Source of the DNA: Saprospiraceae bacterium
Lineage (GTDB): Bacteria; Bacteroidota; Bacteroidia; Chitinophagales; Saprospiraceae
Reading direction: 5' to 3'
NCBI GenBank assembly: GCA_020629935.1
Contig: JAHDCJ010000018.1
Location: 1-50,737, forward strand
Length of the DNA: 50,737 nucleotides
A program made the translations under genes and the position numbers. Under the pieces are notes generated by a model, which had not been told where the DNA came from, did no database searches, and worked only from the letters and a program-made list of their open reading frames with translations. Below are positions 18,236 to 27,600 of the stretch, one piece after another; the stretch's first letter is position 1, and every line of letters starts with the position of its first letter.

Positions 18236-19579
18236 TTGAAGAGCTTTTTTCAAATATTTACAACGCTTTCCATAATCTTTTTATTTAGTTGTAAAATTCT
18301 CAAAGAAAGAGAAAGTGTAATCATTAAAGACTTAGCAATTCTCATAGAAAAAGATTGTGATTCTCTTAAATTGTTAAAGGGTCACACATACGAGTTAGAG
18401 AAAACATTAGAAATAAAAAAACCAATTGTTATAATTGGTAACGGTGCTACAATACAACTCAACAATTTTGATCATAATATTTTTAGAATTAACTCCGATA
18501 ATGTCAAAATTTCTGATGTTCATTTTGTTGGCCCCGCACAAAAACTAGTTAATCAAGAAGAAATCTATCTCAACTACAGAAATCCCTCCTATGATAAACC
18601 GATTAAAAAAGATTTGATCTCTAACTGCGGCATTCTTGTTAACGCCTTCTCAAATATTGAAATATCGAAATGCAGCATATCCAATTGTATCGGAAGCGGA
18701 ATTTTCTTGCATGGTTCTAAAAATATAAAACTGTTAGAGAACAAGCTCTTTGACAACATCTTTGTTTTTATGTCATCAGATATAGGAGGGAGTAAAAAGG
18801 GAAAGGAGTATTTAGATAATATTCTTGTTGAAGGAAACAACTGTCAATCAAATAATCGTACTGGGATCAATTTAGGAACTTTTGGGGGCATTCGAAACAT
18901 AACCATAAACTCAAATACAATTATAACAAAAACTTTTACTTCTAACCTGAAAAGAGCTCATGGCATACAAGTCCTTTATGGTAAAAAAAAGGAAAGAGAT
19001 TTTAATAATTCTATTGTGATTACGAATAATAAAATCGAGATGACGACTAATACAGGAATTTATATAGGATCAAACGGTGATGTTGAAGTTTCAAATAATA
19101 CATTATCCAATATTGCATTAAATGACAAAGTCAGCATAAGTGGAGGTATTTTGATTGTTAATGATTCCAATGCTGAAATTAGTAGCAATAAAATTTCAAA
19201 TTTTCGTGGCAGTTTTGAAAATAGAGGGGCAATTGCAACATTTGGAGGAAATAAAGATATAAATACCGGAAAGATTGAAATAAAAAAGAATGTAATAGAG
19301 CATGCAACAAATGGTATTACCGTTGACCAACATTTGTCAAATGTGGAAATCAATGAAAATTCATTGTTCAATATAGAATCAAAAGAAATTTTAATTCAAT
19401 ATCCGTTTAATTCAAGACCTAAAAATCTACCGAGTATTATAGTACGAGATAATCTAATTATTTCCAACGAATTCAAAAATTTTGGAATTTACCTAAACTC
19501 AAAAGTGCCGTTACATTTAAATATCCATGCGAACTTAAAGAATGGTTTGAAAACTAGCTTTTTGGATATTAATAAATAA
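18236..19579 (+). CDS. Right-handed parallel beta-helix lipoprotein, possible polysaccharide lyase or epimerase
   Basis: A 447-residue predicted lipoprotein with signal peptide and lipobox FSC (cysteine 19). Beyond about residue 60 the sequence is a series of beta-helix (PbH1) rungs rich in Asn ladders, for example NIEISKCSISNC, NIKLLENKLFDN, NITINSNTIITK, NSIVITNNKIEM and DVEVSNNTLSN. This fold is shared by pectin/alginate/chondroitinase-B lyases, C5-epimerases and sugar O-acetyl-binding proteins. I see no clear catalytic signature, so no specific reaction is claimed. Its place between a sulfotransferase and the O-acetylation pair suggests it acts on the exported polymer in the periplasm. 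The TTG start is the only one giving a full signal peptide. Confidence 0.8.
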   Translation: MKSFFQIFTTLSIIFLFSCKILKERESVIIKDLAILIEKDCDSLKLLKGHTYELEKTLEIKKPIVIIGNGATIQLNNFDHNIFRINSDNVKISDVHFVGPAQKLVNQEEIYLNYRNPSYDKPIKKDLISNCGILVNAFSNIEISKCSISNCIGSGIFLHGSKNIKLLENKLFDNIFVFMSSDIGGSKKGKEYLDNILVEGNNCQSNNRTGINLGTFGGIRNITINSNTIITKTFTSNLKRAHGIQVLYGKKKERDFNNSIVITNNKIEMTTNTGIYIGSNGDVEVSNNTLSNIALNDKVSISGGILIVNDSNAEISSNKISNFRGSFENRGAIATFGGNKDINTGKIEIKKNVIEHATNGITVDQHLSNVEINENSLFNIESKEILIQYPFNSRPKNLPSIIVRDNLIISNEFKNFGIYLNSKVPLHLNIHANLKNGLKTSFLDINK

Positions 19580-19611
19580 AGAAAAGATGCCATTGAACAC
19601 AAATAGTTTGT

Positions 19612-21051
19612 ATGCTATTTAATTCATTAGAATTTCCAATCTTTTTCGCTGTCGTATTCTTGTTGTATTGGTTTGTGTTTCAGCACAATCTCAAACTTCA
19701 AAATCTTTTGATAGTTGTTGCCAGTTACGTCTTTTACGGCTGGTGGGATTGGAGATTTCTAGGTTTAATAATTCTTAGCACAATATGTGATTATTCTCTC
19801 GGTTTGATGATTAGTCAAACCAATTATCTAAGACGTAAAAAGACTTTACTATACGTTAGCCTGTTTGTAAATCTGGGAATCCTCGGTTTTTTTAAATACT
19901 TTAATTTTTTTATTGACTCATTTGTTAACTTATTCTCATTTGGAGGCTATTCGATTGAAAGCTGGACAATTAATGTTATACTGCCAGTAGGTATTTCGTT
20001 TTACACTTTTCAGACACTAAGTTATACCATCGATATATATAGAGGAAAATTAAAACCAACAAAAGACATTATACAGTTTATGGCCTACGTGTGCTTTTTT
20101 CCTCAATTAGTAGCAGGACCTATAGAAAGAGCAACTAATTTATTACCTCAATTCAATCAAAAAAGAACCTTTGATTATCTGTTGGCTAAAGATGGCTTAA
20201 GGCAAATTATTTGGGGACTGTCTAAGAAACTTTTAATTGCAGATCTCTGTGCCCCAGTGGTTGATCTGATATTCAATAATTATGAAAATCTTCCTAGTTC
20301 TACTCTCTTTCTGGGAGCCGTTTTCTTTGCCTTTCAAATCTATGGGGATTTTAGTGGTTACTCAGATGTAGCCATTGGTTCTTCCAAATTACTTGGCATT
20401 CGTTTGATGAAAAATTTTGATTACCCATATTTCTCAAGAGATATAGGTGAGTTTTGGAGAAGATGGCACATCTCCTTATCCACATGGTTTAGGGATTATC
20501 TATACATTCCACTTGGAGGAAGTCGAGTACATTCAAATTATCTCAAATTCAGAAATGTGATGATTATTTTTATAGTGAGTGGATTTTGGCATGGAGCGAA
20601 TTGGACATTTATAATTTGGGGGGTTCTAAATGCTCTATACTTCCTTCCTTCATTTGTCATGAAGAGAAATCGAAGGTATTTAAACACTGTTGCTGAAAAC
20701 AATTGGCTTCCAAGTCTAAAGGAGTTTTTTCAAATAATTAAAACTTTTTGTCTAATCTGTATAACTTGGATATTTTTTAGGGCTGAAAGCGTTGGGCATG
20801 CGCTTGAATATTTAAAAGAAATGTTCTCGCCTCTTGCATTATTCGAATTCCCTAACTTACGTATACTAGAGTGCGGCTTTTATATTACAATACTACTCAT
20901 AATCGAATGGATACAAAGAAATAAGGATCATGGACTGGTAATTGAAGCTATTCCATTATTAATAAGATGGTTAATTTATTTTTTACTCACATATCAAATA
21001 ATAAATGCGGTTCTGGGTGGAAACCAAGAATTCATTTACTTCCAATTCTAA
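19612..21051 (+). CDS. MBOAT-family membrane O-acyltransferase (AlgI-like), first copy
   Basis: A 479-residue polytopic membrane protein that passes acyl (acetyl) groups across the inner membrane for O-acetylation of a polysaccharide. Seen: the typical start MLFNSLEFPIFFAVVFLLYW, the conserved GEFWRRWHISLSTWFRDYLYIPLGG, and the catalytic histidine H327 in SGFWHGANWTFIIWG. The C-terminus FIYFQF is also characteristic of the AlgI group. It is followed one base later by an SGNH-type gene, giving the two-component arrangement known for alginate, cellulose and peptidoglycan O-acetylation. A second, less similar pair lies at 32242-34526. Confidence 0.93.
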   Translation: MLFNSLEFPIFFAVVFLLYWFVFQHNLKLQNLLIVVASYVFYGWWDWRFLGLIILSTICDYSLGLMISQTNYLRRKKTLLYVSLFVNLGILGFFKYFNFFIDSFVNLFSFGGYSIESWTINVILPVGISFYTFQTLSYTIDIYRGKLKPTKDIIQFMAYVCFFPQLVAGPIERATNLLPQFNQKRTFDYLLAKDGLRQIIWGLSKKLLIADLCAPVVDLIFNNYENLPSSTLFLGAVFFAFQIYGDFSGYSDVAIGSSKLLGIRLMKNFDYPYFSRDIGEFWRRWHISLSTWFRDYLYIPLGGSRVHSNYLKFRNVMIIFIVSGFWHGANWTFIIWGVLNALYFLPSFVMKRNRRYLNTVAENNWLPSLKEFFQIIKTFCLICITWIFFRAESVGHALEYLKEMFSPLALFEFPNLRILECGFYITILLIIEWIQRNKDHGLVIEAIPLLIRWLIYFLLTYQIINAVLGGNQEFIYFQF

Positions 21052-21052
21052 C

Positions 21053-21898
21053 ATGATGAAAGACTTGCTTCGCTTTATTTCTAGATTTAGCTTTTTCATT
21101 CTCACTCTGTGTTGTGTTGTAAGTTTTTACTTTTATTTCTTTGTTGGTAACCTATCTGAAGAGGAACTTATTGGAAGTGGAGTGTATCATACGATTAGAA
21201 AATCCAAAAAAATTGAACCCAAAGCAGAAGTCATTCTGATAGGCGACAGTATTGGTAATCAAATCTATAATAATAAAGATTACAACGACCGTATTTATTC
21301 ATTATGTTCAAACCAGGCAATTTCGATGGTAGGCCAGTACAATCTTCTAAAGAACTTTTTAGAAACAAACAAACGCGATTCACTCGAAGTCGTATTGATT
21401 TATAGATTGTCCTCATTTAGAAATGACCTTAGACAAAACCTTACTTTTAATTACTTTATTAAGCCATTTTATAAGAGGGAATATTTAGAAAATTATTCCC
21501 AAAATGTGTTAAGACAAATAAAAAAGATTCCAGGGTATTGGCTAGTTCATTCAAATACTGTCAGGATGAGTCGGTGGTCCCCCTCAGTACAAAGCATTAA
21601 TAATCCCAATAATTTCAGGCTTTCCGATATTTCAGTAGAATACCTAATAGCTTGTGATAAACTATGTGAAAAGTACAATGCGTCTTTTAAATTAGTAGCC
21701 CCATTTATGTCAAATGAATTCTCAATGAACGATTTTGGTTCCTTTCAAGAATCAATAGTAAAGCATAATCTGCAAACATATTTTTCAAAATATTTTCAAA
21801 ATATTGTTTGGTTAGACAAAAAATATTTCTCAGACAAGTCCCACATAAAAAAAGATCTGATATCAGAATTATTGGGGAAGAATTTTTTAAATCTTTGA
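21053..21898 (+). CDS. SGNH-type O-acetyltransferase partner (AlgJ/AlgX-like), first copy
   Basis: A 281-residue membrane-anchored periplasmic protein with an N-terminal helix near residues 8-30 (SFFILTLCCVVSFYFYFFV). It has the SGNH block I LIGDSIG (G64-D65-S66, with S66 as predicted nucleophile) and a C-terminal D261-x2-H264 (DKSH), completing a Ser-His-Asp triad. The family transfers acetyl groups delivered by MBOAT proteins to the exported glycan. Starts at ATG-ATG 1 base after the MBOAT stop. The middle of the protein has no similarity I recognise. Taken with its partner it predicts acetylation in the periplasm rather than on the lipid-linked precursor. Confidence 0.78.
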   Translation: MMKDLLRFISRFSFFILTLCCVVSFYFYFFVGNLSEEELIGSGVYHTIRKSKKIEPKAEVILIGDSIGNQIYNNKDYNDRIYSLCSNQAISMVGQYNLLKNFLETNKRDSLEVVLIYRLSSFRNDLRQNLTFNYFIKPFYKREYLENYSQNVLRQIKKIPGYWLVHSNTVRMSRWSPSVQSINNPNNFRLSDISVEYLIACDKLCEKYNASFKLVAPFMSNEFSMNDFGSFQESIVKHNLQTYFSKYFQNIVWLDKKYFSDKSHIKKDLISELLGKNFLNL

Positions 21899-21943
21899 CT
21901 AAAATGCTTTCGTTTTTTATGTCTAATATGAAAACAGATAACT

Positions 21944-22798
21944 TTGTCAAATAAACCTAAGGTAATTGCCATTTTACCTAATGCAGGAATGTGCAATCAA
22001 TTCTTCTGTTGGTCGCGAGCTCTAGTATTTGCCAAAAAGTACAACTTAGACTTTTATGTCTTTGGATGGAATCGCATTCGAATTGGGCCATGGATAAGAG
22101 GTGAAAATAGAAAACGCTTTTATGGAACATTTTTTAAAAAGGATCGCCGTTTCTTAGAGCGATTGAAATTCCAATTTCTACAAAAAACAAAGCCAGAAAA
22201 AATTAAAGTTGAACCAGTATTCAATCTTATTCCATCGCAAATTGGAGAATTTAATTACGTTCATTTTTATGACATTCCTAGAGTTGAAGAACACAAAATA
22301 GAATATTTCGCAGATTTAAGGTCCGAAAGATCATTTATTAAAGATCAACTATTCAATCTAATACATAAACAACATTTAGATAAAGCATTGGCACTTCCTA
22401 AAGCACATATTGGAATGCACATTAGAAGAGGAGATTTTAAGGGAAGGAAAGAATACTTAGAGGACGAATATTACATTAATCTCATCTTAAAGATCAGAGA
22501 GAAAGAAGGAAAAGATATTGCTGTTACTTTGTTTTCAGATGGAACTTCAACTGATCTAAAAGAGATTTTAAAACTACCAAACGTATCCATGGCACAAAAC
22601 AATTCTGACATCATAGATTTTCTTTCTCTAAGTCAATCAAAAATTATTGTTACTTCTTTGCGCAGTACATTTAGCTATTGGGCAGGATTTGTTTCCGAAG
22701 CTTCAATTATTTTACATCCAGAGCATGTAGGTGGTAGAATTCGTCAAACGAAAGAAGGATTGTTTGAAGGAACTTTTGAAGAATTTATCAACTCTTGA
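21944..22798 (+). CDS. Fucosyltransferase-like glycosyltransferase, GT11 type
   Basis: A 284-residue cytosolic enzyme. IGMHIRRGDF (H159, R161, R162, D164) is the HxRRxD motif of alpha-1,2- and alpha-1,6-fucosyltransferases, which binds GDP-fucose. The N-terminal GMCNQFFCWSRALVFAKKY matches the GLGNQLFQxAxAxALA pattern of GT11, and the later VTSLRSTFSYWAGFVS matches the S.S.FSWWAA region. The start is a TTG; the nearby ATGs at 21919 and 21928 are in another frame that closes at once. The GDP-fucose genes gmd and fcl lie downstream in the same operon, supporting use of GDP-L-fucose. Preceded by a 45-base gap. Confidence 0.75.
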   Translation: MSNKPKVIAILPNAGMCNQFFCWSRALVFAKKYNLDFYVFGWNRIRIGPWIRGENRKRFYGTFFKKDRRFLERLKFQFLQKTKPEKIKVEPVFNLIPSQIGEFNYVHFYDIPRVEEHKIEYFADLRSERSFIKDQLFNLIHKQHLDKALALPKAHIGMHIRRGDFKGRKEYLEDEYYINLILKIREKEGKDIAVTLFSDGTSTDLKEILKLPNVSMAQNNSDIIDFLSLSQSKIIVTSLRSTFSYWAGFVSEASIILHPEHVGGRIRQTKEGLFEGTFEEFINS

Positions 22799-22801
22799 TC
22801 A

Positions 22802-23575
22802 TTGAAGAATCTAGGCTATAAAATATTTCGTCGTCTCTATAAAAGTTTGACTGCTAACAACATTATAGGCAAACCCATTTCTGCCACCTCCAAAATACTT
22901 TATTACGAACGTCACCAACATTTGACATTCGCTCGAAGCAAGGAGATTAAATACGAACCCAAAATAAGAGAAATCATCAAGCCTTACATTAAAAAAGGGT
23001 CAACGGTCTTTGATGTAGGTAGCAATATCGGGCAATACGCCATGATTTTTCATGATTGGATCGGCGAGGAGGGAAATCTTGTTTGTGTTGCGCCTGATCC
23101 TAAAAATTATGCTTTTCTACAATTCAATTTGAATTATAATATCATCCGAAACGTTCATGCATATAATCTTGGGCTTGGAGCAAAAGAGGGAAGCATGACC
23201 TTTTTCCGTGATTCCATTACTGGGGGAAGAAAAGGCTCTTTTATTAAATCCTATGTAGGAGATTCTTTTGAAGGCGACTCTATTAAAATGAAAGTGGGTA
23301 CGCTACAAAAATTGGTTGATCAACATGGGGAACCCGACTTTATAAAAATTGATGTGGAAGGCCATGAAGCCAATGTTTTGAAGGGTTTAGATCATCCACT
23401 CAGAAATACTGTATTTATGATCGAGGCTAGAGAAGAAACCAAAAAGGAAGTATACAATTTCTTTAATTCAAATCTATTTACTTGTCTTGACTTAGATAAA
23501 AATGCAAAACCCATTCATAGTGCACATGAATTAAATAGGTTTACAGACCTCTTGTTCCTTCCAAAGAATGCCTAA
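22802..23575 (+). CDS. FkbM-family methyltransferase
   Basis: A 257-residue SAM-dependent O-methyltransferase. Motif I is VFDVGSNIGQYAMIF, and the FkbM hallmark DFIKIDVEGHEANVLKG is complete. FkbM proteins methylate sugar or polyketide hydroxyls; sugar 2-O or 3-O methylation is the likely role here. TTG start 3 bases after the fucosyltransferase; overlaps the following sulfotransferase-like gene by 8 bases. Being next to the fucosyltransferase, it could make an O-methyl-fucose, but this is only a positional inference. The catalytic core seems intact and the length is normal. Confidence 0.88.
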   Translation: MKNLGYKIFRRLYKSLTANNIIGKPISATSKILYYERHQHLTFARSKEIKYEPKIREIIKPYIKKGSTVFDVGSNIGQYAMIFHDWIGEEGNLVCVAPDPKNYAFLQFNLNYNIIRNVHAYNLGLGAKEGSMTFFRDSITGGRKGSFIKSYVGDSFEGDSIKMKVGTLQKLVDQHGEPDFIKIDVEGHEANVLKGLDHPLRNTVFMIEAREETKKEVYNFFNSNLFTCLDLDKNAKPIHSAHELNRFTDLLFLPKNA

Positions 23576-24545
23576 GTCAATTAACATATTTGGCGTTGCC
23601 CGTTCAGGAACAAAAGTTCTTCAGCTCTTTATTACGGAACTGATGCTTCAGAAAGAAAACCGTGTTCGTCTAAATTATGAACCCTATTACTGGGTATCTC
23701 GAAAATTGGGTGTTCTGAATTTTACAGGAATGCGTCTGCATCTTCATGAACCTCATTTTGCAACCAGCAAAAACAACTTTCATTCAAGTCATTTGACCTT
23801 TCTAGAAAATCTCTATGCTGATACTGACATTTCAACAATTACGAAATTTATTAGGGCAAATGGTAGGGCTTATGCCATTAACGAATGGTCTCAAGTGGAT
23901 CATAGTTTTCTTATTGTACGGTCACTAAAAGATCTTCTTCCCAGTTTAGAAAAACTAAAATTTAATTTATTCAGTGTTGGTCAAAAAATGGAAACATCTT
24001 TTTGGTCAAAATTTATTAGAGAGGCCAAAGAAAAAGGACTCACTCAAGGATTGCCATCCCCTCTTTTGGATTCTGCTAACAACCAAACTAAAAACGCCCT
24101 GTATTGGTACTGCACCAATCTAGATGCCCTAAATAATCTAAACGACACCATAGTCATACCATATGAAGAATTAGCCAACTATTCTAATGGGATTTCAAAA
24201 TTGATCTTAGGAACATCGATAGATTATAATACTAGACAATTTAACGGCAATGACATCCACAATGATCGTGTGATTAAAAATTTGCAACCACTGCAAGGTG
24301 CAAAATCGAGTCTCCAAAAAGCAAAATTTTATGCTTGGCAAAGATTCACCGTTCCACAAAATATAGATTCATTTTATACCCAAGGTGATTTAGTGGAGAA
24401 AGTAGGGCAAAACTCCTTTGTAGAATTTAAAGGAAAAAAGTCGACCACACCCGACTTAGATCCCATGCTTGAAGAATTGAACATTCGAATCATGAGGCTT
24501 GCACAGGAGAAACATAAAAAACAATCCTCCGCCAATTATGCCTAA
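23568..24545 (+). CDS. Sulfotransferase-like protein, divergent
   Basis: A 325-residue cytosolic protein. INIFGVARSGTKVLQLFI (G9 to T15) is a P-loop of the PAPS-binding type, and SFLIVRSLKDLLPSL (R118-S119) stands where the 3'-phosphate site is expected, about 105 residues later, although the usual RDPRD is not present. The C-terminus is long and basic. I call a sulfotransferase candidate with moderate confidence; other P-loop proteins such as kinases are possible but the arrangement of a GxxRSGT loop and a following VR-S motif favours sulfotransferase. It overlaps genes on both sides by 8 bases. No signal peptide. Confidence 0.6.
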   Translation: MPKSINIFGVARSGTKVLQLFITELMLQKENRVRLNYEPYYWVSRKLGVLNFTGMRLHLHEPHFATSKNNFHSSHLTFLENLYADTDISTITKFIRANGRAYAINEWSQVDHSFLIVRSLKDLLPSLEKLKFNLFSVGQKMETSFWSKFIREAKEKGLTQGLPSPLLDSANNQTKNALYWYCTNLDALNNLNDTIVIPYEELANYSNGISKLILGTSIDYNTRQFNGNDIHNDRVIKNLQPLQGAKSSLQKAKFYAWQRFTVPQNIDSFYTQGDLVEKVGQNSFVEFKGKKSTTPDLDPMLEELNIRIMRLAQEKHKKQSSANYA

Positions 24546-25263
24546 ACTCAATGCCAAAATATCCATCATTACCGTGTGTTATAATGCCTATGATGATTTG
24601 AAGTTCACCATAGATAACATTCGTACACTAAAAACAGCAGATGTTGAGTACATCATCGTGGATGGAAATAGTTCTGACCAAAGTGTGGAACTTATAAAAG
24701 AGAATGAAGATATCATTGATCATTGGATCAGTGAACCCGATACTGGAATATACAATGCAATGAACAAGGGCATCGCATTGGCAACTGGGAAGTGGTTGAA
24801 CTTTATGAATGCAGGAGATGGTTTTTACAGAGATGATGTGTTAAATAAAATTCCTTTCAATCAATTTGCAGATCAAGCCATAATATACGGCTCGACATAT
24901 CGCAGAGAGCATGATCGAATCACCAAAGCATTGCCCATCGAAAATATAAAACTCGGTTCAGTGATTGCTTGTCACCAATCTATGTTTTTTAATAAAGACA
25001 TTCTTGGAAATGACCTAATTTATTCAGAACACCTTGAACTTGCCGGAGACAGTGAATTGCTGATCAAACTTTACGCTAAAAGATATTCATTCAAATCTTT
25101 GGATCTATGTATGGCGGATTACAAAGGAGATGGTTTATCCGCACGAAAAATCCCTTTCAAGATTTTGATGAAAAACCGATGGTATAAGTACAAAAGAATT
25201 GTACAGCATTTTGGTATTTGGACAGCCATAAATTCTTTACTCGGACTAAAGCCCAAGCATTGA
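24538..25263 (+). CDS. Glycosyltransferase family 2
   Basis: A 241-residue GT-A glycosyltransferase. KISIITVCYNAYDDLKFTI begins the fold; EYIIVDGNSSDQSVELI carries the nucleotide-binding aspartates, SEPDTGIYNAMNKGIALATG is the typical GT2 middle segment, and MNAGDG fills the place of the DxD metal site. It resembles the WcaE/WfgS-type group. The ATG at 24538 puts the first strand at the N-terminus and overlaps the previous gene by 8 bases; an in-frame upstream start would add 13 residues of no recognised use. The donor is unknown. Overlaps the GT61 gene by 4 bases. Confidence 0.9.
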   Translation: MPKLNAKISIITVCYNAYDDLKFTIDNIRTLKTADVEYIIVDGNSSDQSVELIKENEDIIDHWISEPDTGIYNAMNKGIALATGKWLNFMNAGDGFYRDDVLNKIPFNQFADQAIIYGSTYRREHDRITKALPIENIKLGSVIACHQSMFFNKDILGNDLIYSEHLELAGDSELLIKLYAKRYSFKSLDLCMADYKGDGLSARKIPFKILMKNRWYKYKRIVQHFGIWTAINSLLGLKPKH

Positions 25264-26276
25264 TTCTCTTTCCAGAACATATCGTTGAAAGAACACCACT
25301 TGTACATAGTAATGAAATCTTGGATTCATTGGTCCAGCGTGAATTGAAGAAGACAATTCCTGCATGCGAATTAATTAAAGAAGAAGGTTTGATGATTTCT
25401 TCTTCTGGTAAAGTATTCCAGAAAGATGGGTCATTACATCGACTTAGCTTTTCAAGTGATAGAACAATAGATAATAAAAATATTCTATTCAGAAATCAGT
25501 TCAAGTGGGCAGCAAGAAAGGAAAAAGCAAAGTTTGAAAAAAGGAAATTAGCTGGATCATATCTGTGGGCAACGGACTATTTCAGTGCCAATTACTTTCA
25601 TTGGTTTTGCGATGTGCTTCCCCGAATTCTTGTACTTCCAGAAAAATATAAAAAACACCCTCTTCTTTTGCCATCTAAACTCAGGTCGAATTTCATTCTG
25701 AAAAGTCTTGAGTCCTTAGGAGTTGAATACGTCCATTTGGAGGAGGGCCGACTTTATGAAGTGGAAGATATTGTTGCAGCCAGTCATACTGCGAACACTG
25801 GCAATTATAATGAAGAGATTATCAATCGGTTGAGAAAGGAAATCAAAACCAAAATTTCCCGCAATATCTCTAGAGGCAACAAGATTTACATATCAAGATC
25901 TAAAGCAAGAAAACGCAAGGTATCAAATGAAGCAGAAGTTGAAAGAACCTTAATTGACCATAATTATTCTATTATTAATTTTGAAGATTATACATGGTTG
26001 GATCAATTAAGTATTATTTCCCATGCTGATCGTATTGTGGGTATACATGGTGCTGGTCTGACTAACATGCTCTTTGCAAAAGAGTTTAGTAAGATTCTGG
26101 AATTTAGAAAAAGAGGTGATAATATCAACAACTGTTTTTATTCAATGGCAAGTGCTTTGAATTTTCCCTTTTCAATAGTTCAAGGGAATTTTAATCCCTT
26201 AACGTTTGACAGACGGTCTCCCAATATAACAATAAACGTTCAAAAACTACATCAAATTTTGGATGCGTTTGCTTAA
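25260..26276 (+). CDS. Glycosyltransferase family 61 (DUF563 type)
   Basis: A 338-residue transferase in the GT61 family. Seen: FSANYFHWFCDVLPRI, the conserved NYFHW motif in the first half, and IVGIHGAGLTNMLFA with H263-G264-A265-G266, the signature of the nucleotide-binding half. GT61 includes plant beta-1,2-xylosyltransferases and EOGT, which add xylose, arabinose or GlcNAc. The start is uncertain: TTG at 25260 overlaps the previous stop (TTGA), while TTG at 25218 would add 14 residues. The gene overlaps the polymerase gene by 14 bases. The sugar added here cannot be told. Confidence 0.85.
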   Translation: MILFPEHIVERTPLVHSNEILDSLVQRELKKTIPACELIKEEGLMISSSGKVFQKDGSLHRLSFSSDRTIDNKNILFRNQFKWAARKEKAKFEKRKLAGSYLWATDYFSANYFHWFCDVLPRILVLPEKYKKHPLLLPSKLRSNFILKSLESLGVEYVHLEEGRLYEVEDIVAASHTANTGNYNEEIINRLRKEIKTKISRNISRGNKIYISRSKARKRKVSNEAEVERTLIDHNYSIINFEDYTWLDQLSIISHADRIVGIHGAGLTNMLFAKEFSKILEFRKRGDNINNCFYSMASALNFPFSIVQGNFNPLTFDRRSPNITINVQKLHQILDAFA

Positions 26277-27591
26277 AAAAAGATCGCTAACAAATCATTT
26301 AATTAATCATACTGGATTAAAAGTATTTCTTTTAAACAGTTTGGTTTTACTTGTTGCTTTTGGTCCCAATTTGTCTTTGCCAATTTGTAGCTTGCTAAAA
26401 ATACCATCTCAAGCAGTTAGTGTTGGAGTAAGAGTTTTGATATTTACAATTTCAATTTTATTGTTTTTTTCGACTAGAATAAATTTGAATAAAATAAAAA
26501 TCTCAATTTTTTTATTGATTGTTTTCTGGCTTATTTACTCATCAAAATTGATTTATGATGTTTCGTTTTTACAAATACCCTTTGGAAATGGAAACAGAAC
26601 TGCTATTGATATTTATAGTTTTTTCTTTGGAAACGCTTTACTACCCTGTTTTGCATTAATAATAAATCGAAAGTATCTCAATATATCGAGCTTGGTAAAA
26701 TGGCAATTTGTTTTCCTCTTGATTGTAAATATTATTACGGTGAGCCAAGTTTACCTGAGGTATGGTTTTAGTGTTGAAATATTTGCAGAAAGAAATGCCA
26801 TAGGTTTTGATGACAAAGGCGGAAAAGTCGTAAACCTTATGAATCCAATTTTATTGTCAATTACAGGTGCGTCCTTGGGTATTCTGTCTCTGTTTATGTT
26901 GTTCTTTTCGAAAGAATTTAGAGCTTCTAAATTAATATCCTCTTTTGGACTTATAATTGGCATTGTAACTCTATTGTTAGGTGCCTCAAGAGGTCCAACA
27001 TTGGTTTTTACAATCTGCCTACTTTTGGTTAGCTCTATTTATTTCTATGATGGTTTTATTAGTAAGACCAAAGTCTTGAGGAAAATTAGCTCTTTCATTT
27101 TTGTAATTCTTATCACTGTGGGACTCATTCCATCTATAATACGTAATATAGATACTTTAAAAAAAAATGTTGAAATTTTACGAAGACTAGATCGTTTTTT
27201 CAATAAAACAATCTCTGACGATGGCGATATTCGGGTCAAACTTGTGGATGGCGCGATGCAACAATTTATGGATCACCCTATTTTAGGTTACAGGTATTTA
27301 GAAATGACCTATAATTTTTATCCACATAATATATTTGTTGAAGTACTCATGGCAACAGGCGTCGTAGGCGGGTTTTTCTTTTACTCTGTCATGCTAATTA
27401 TACTATTCAAATCTGGCAAATATATTGTCTCCAGAAATTTTTCTTCAATTGGAATATGCCTAATTGGATTTATTTTTCTACTTGCTGGACTAACTTCTGG
27501 TTGTCTGTTTTTTAGCGTCAACTTTTGGATTTATGTTGTACTAATTCTGTGCCTTCCGTCTTATCGATCAAATTCACTAAAGTTTTACTAG
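26263..27591 (+). CDS. Wzy-type O-antigen polymerase
   Basis: A 442-residue inner-membrane protein with about 10-12 hydrophobic segments. It carries the Wzy_C/O-antigen ligase-type landmarks: GASRGP in a helix end, followed by a long periplasmic loop with HPILGYRYLEMTYNFYPHNIFVEVLMATG. The H-N-x3-E (PHNIFVEV) stretch is the conserved active-loop motif of this superfamily. It predicts polymerisation of lipid-linked repeats by the Wzx/Wzy route. It is the only polymerase seen in the window, despite three flippases. It could be a ligase by sequence alone, but the surrounding genes favour a polymerase. Confidence 0.87.
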   Translation: MRLLKKRSLTNHLINHTGLKVFLLNSLVLLVAFGPNLSLPICSLLKIPSQAVSVGVRVLIFTISILLFFSTRINLNKIKISIFLLIVFWLIYSSKLIYDVSFLQIPFGNGNRTAIDIYSFFFGNALLPCFALIINRKYLNISSLVKWQFVFLLIVNIITVSQVYLRYGFSVEIFAERNAIGFDDKGGKVVNLMNPILLSITGASLGILSLFMLFFSKEFRASKLISSFGLIIGIVTLLLGASRGPTLVFTICLLLVSSIYFYDGFISKTKVLRKISSFIFVILITVGLIPSIIRNIDTLKKNVEILRRLDRFFNKTISDDGDIRVKLVDGAMQQFMDHPILGYRYLEMTYNFYPHNIFVEVLMATGVVGGFFFYSVMLIILFKSGKYIVSRNFSSIGICLIGFIFLLAGLTSGCLFFSVNFWIYVVLILCLPSYRSNSLKFY

Positions 27592-27600
27592 TACCAATAT

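Noticed and set aside
21939-21946. TAACTTTG, a full match to the Bacteroidota -7 promoter element before the fucosyltransferase
   Set aside because: It covers the TTG start codon itself, so transcription would begin inside the gene, and no -33 TTG is found at the right distance.
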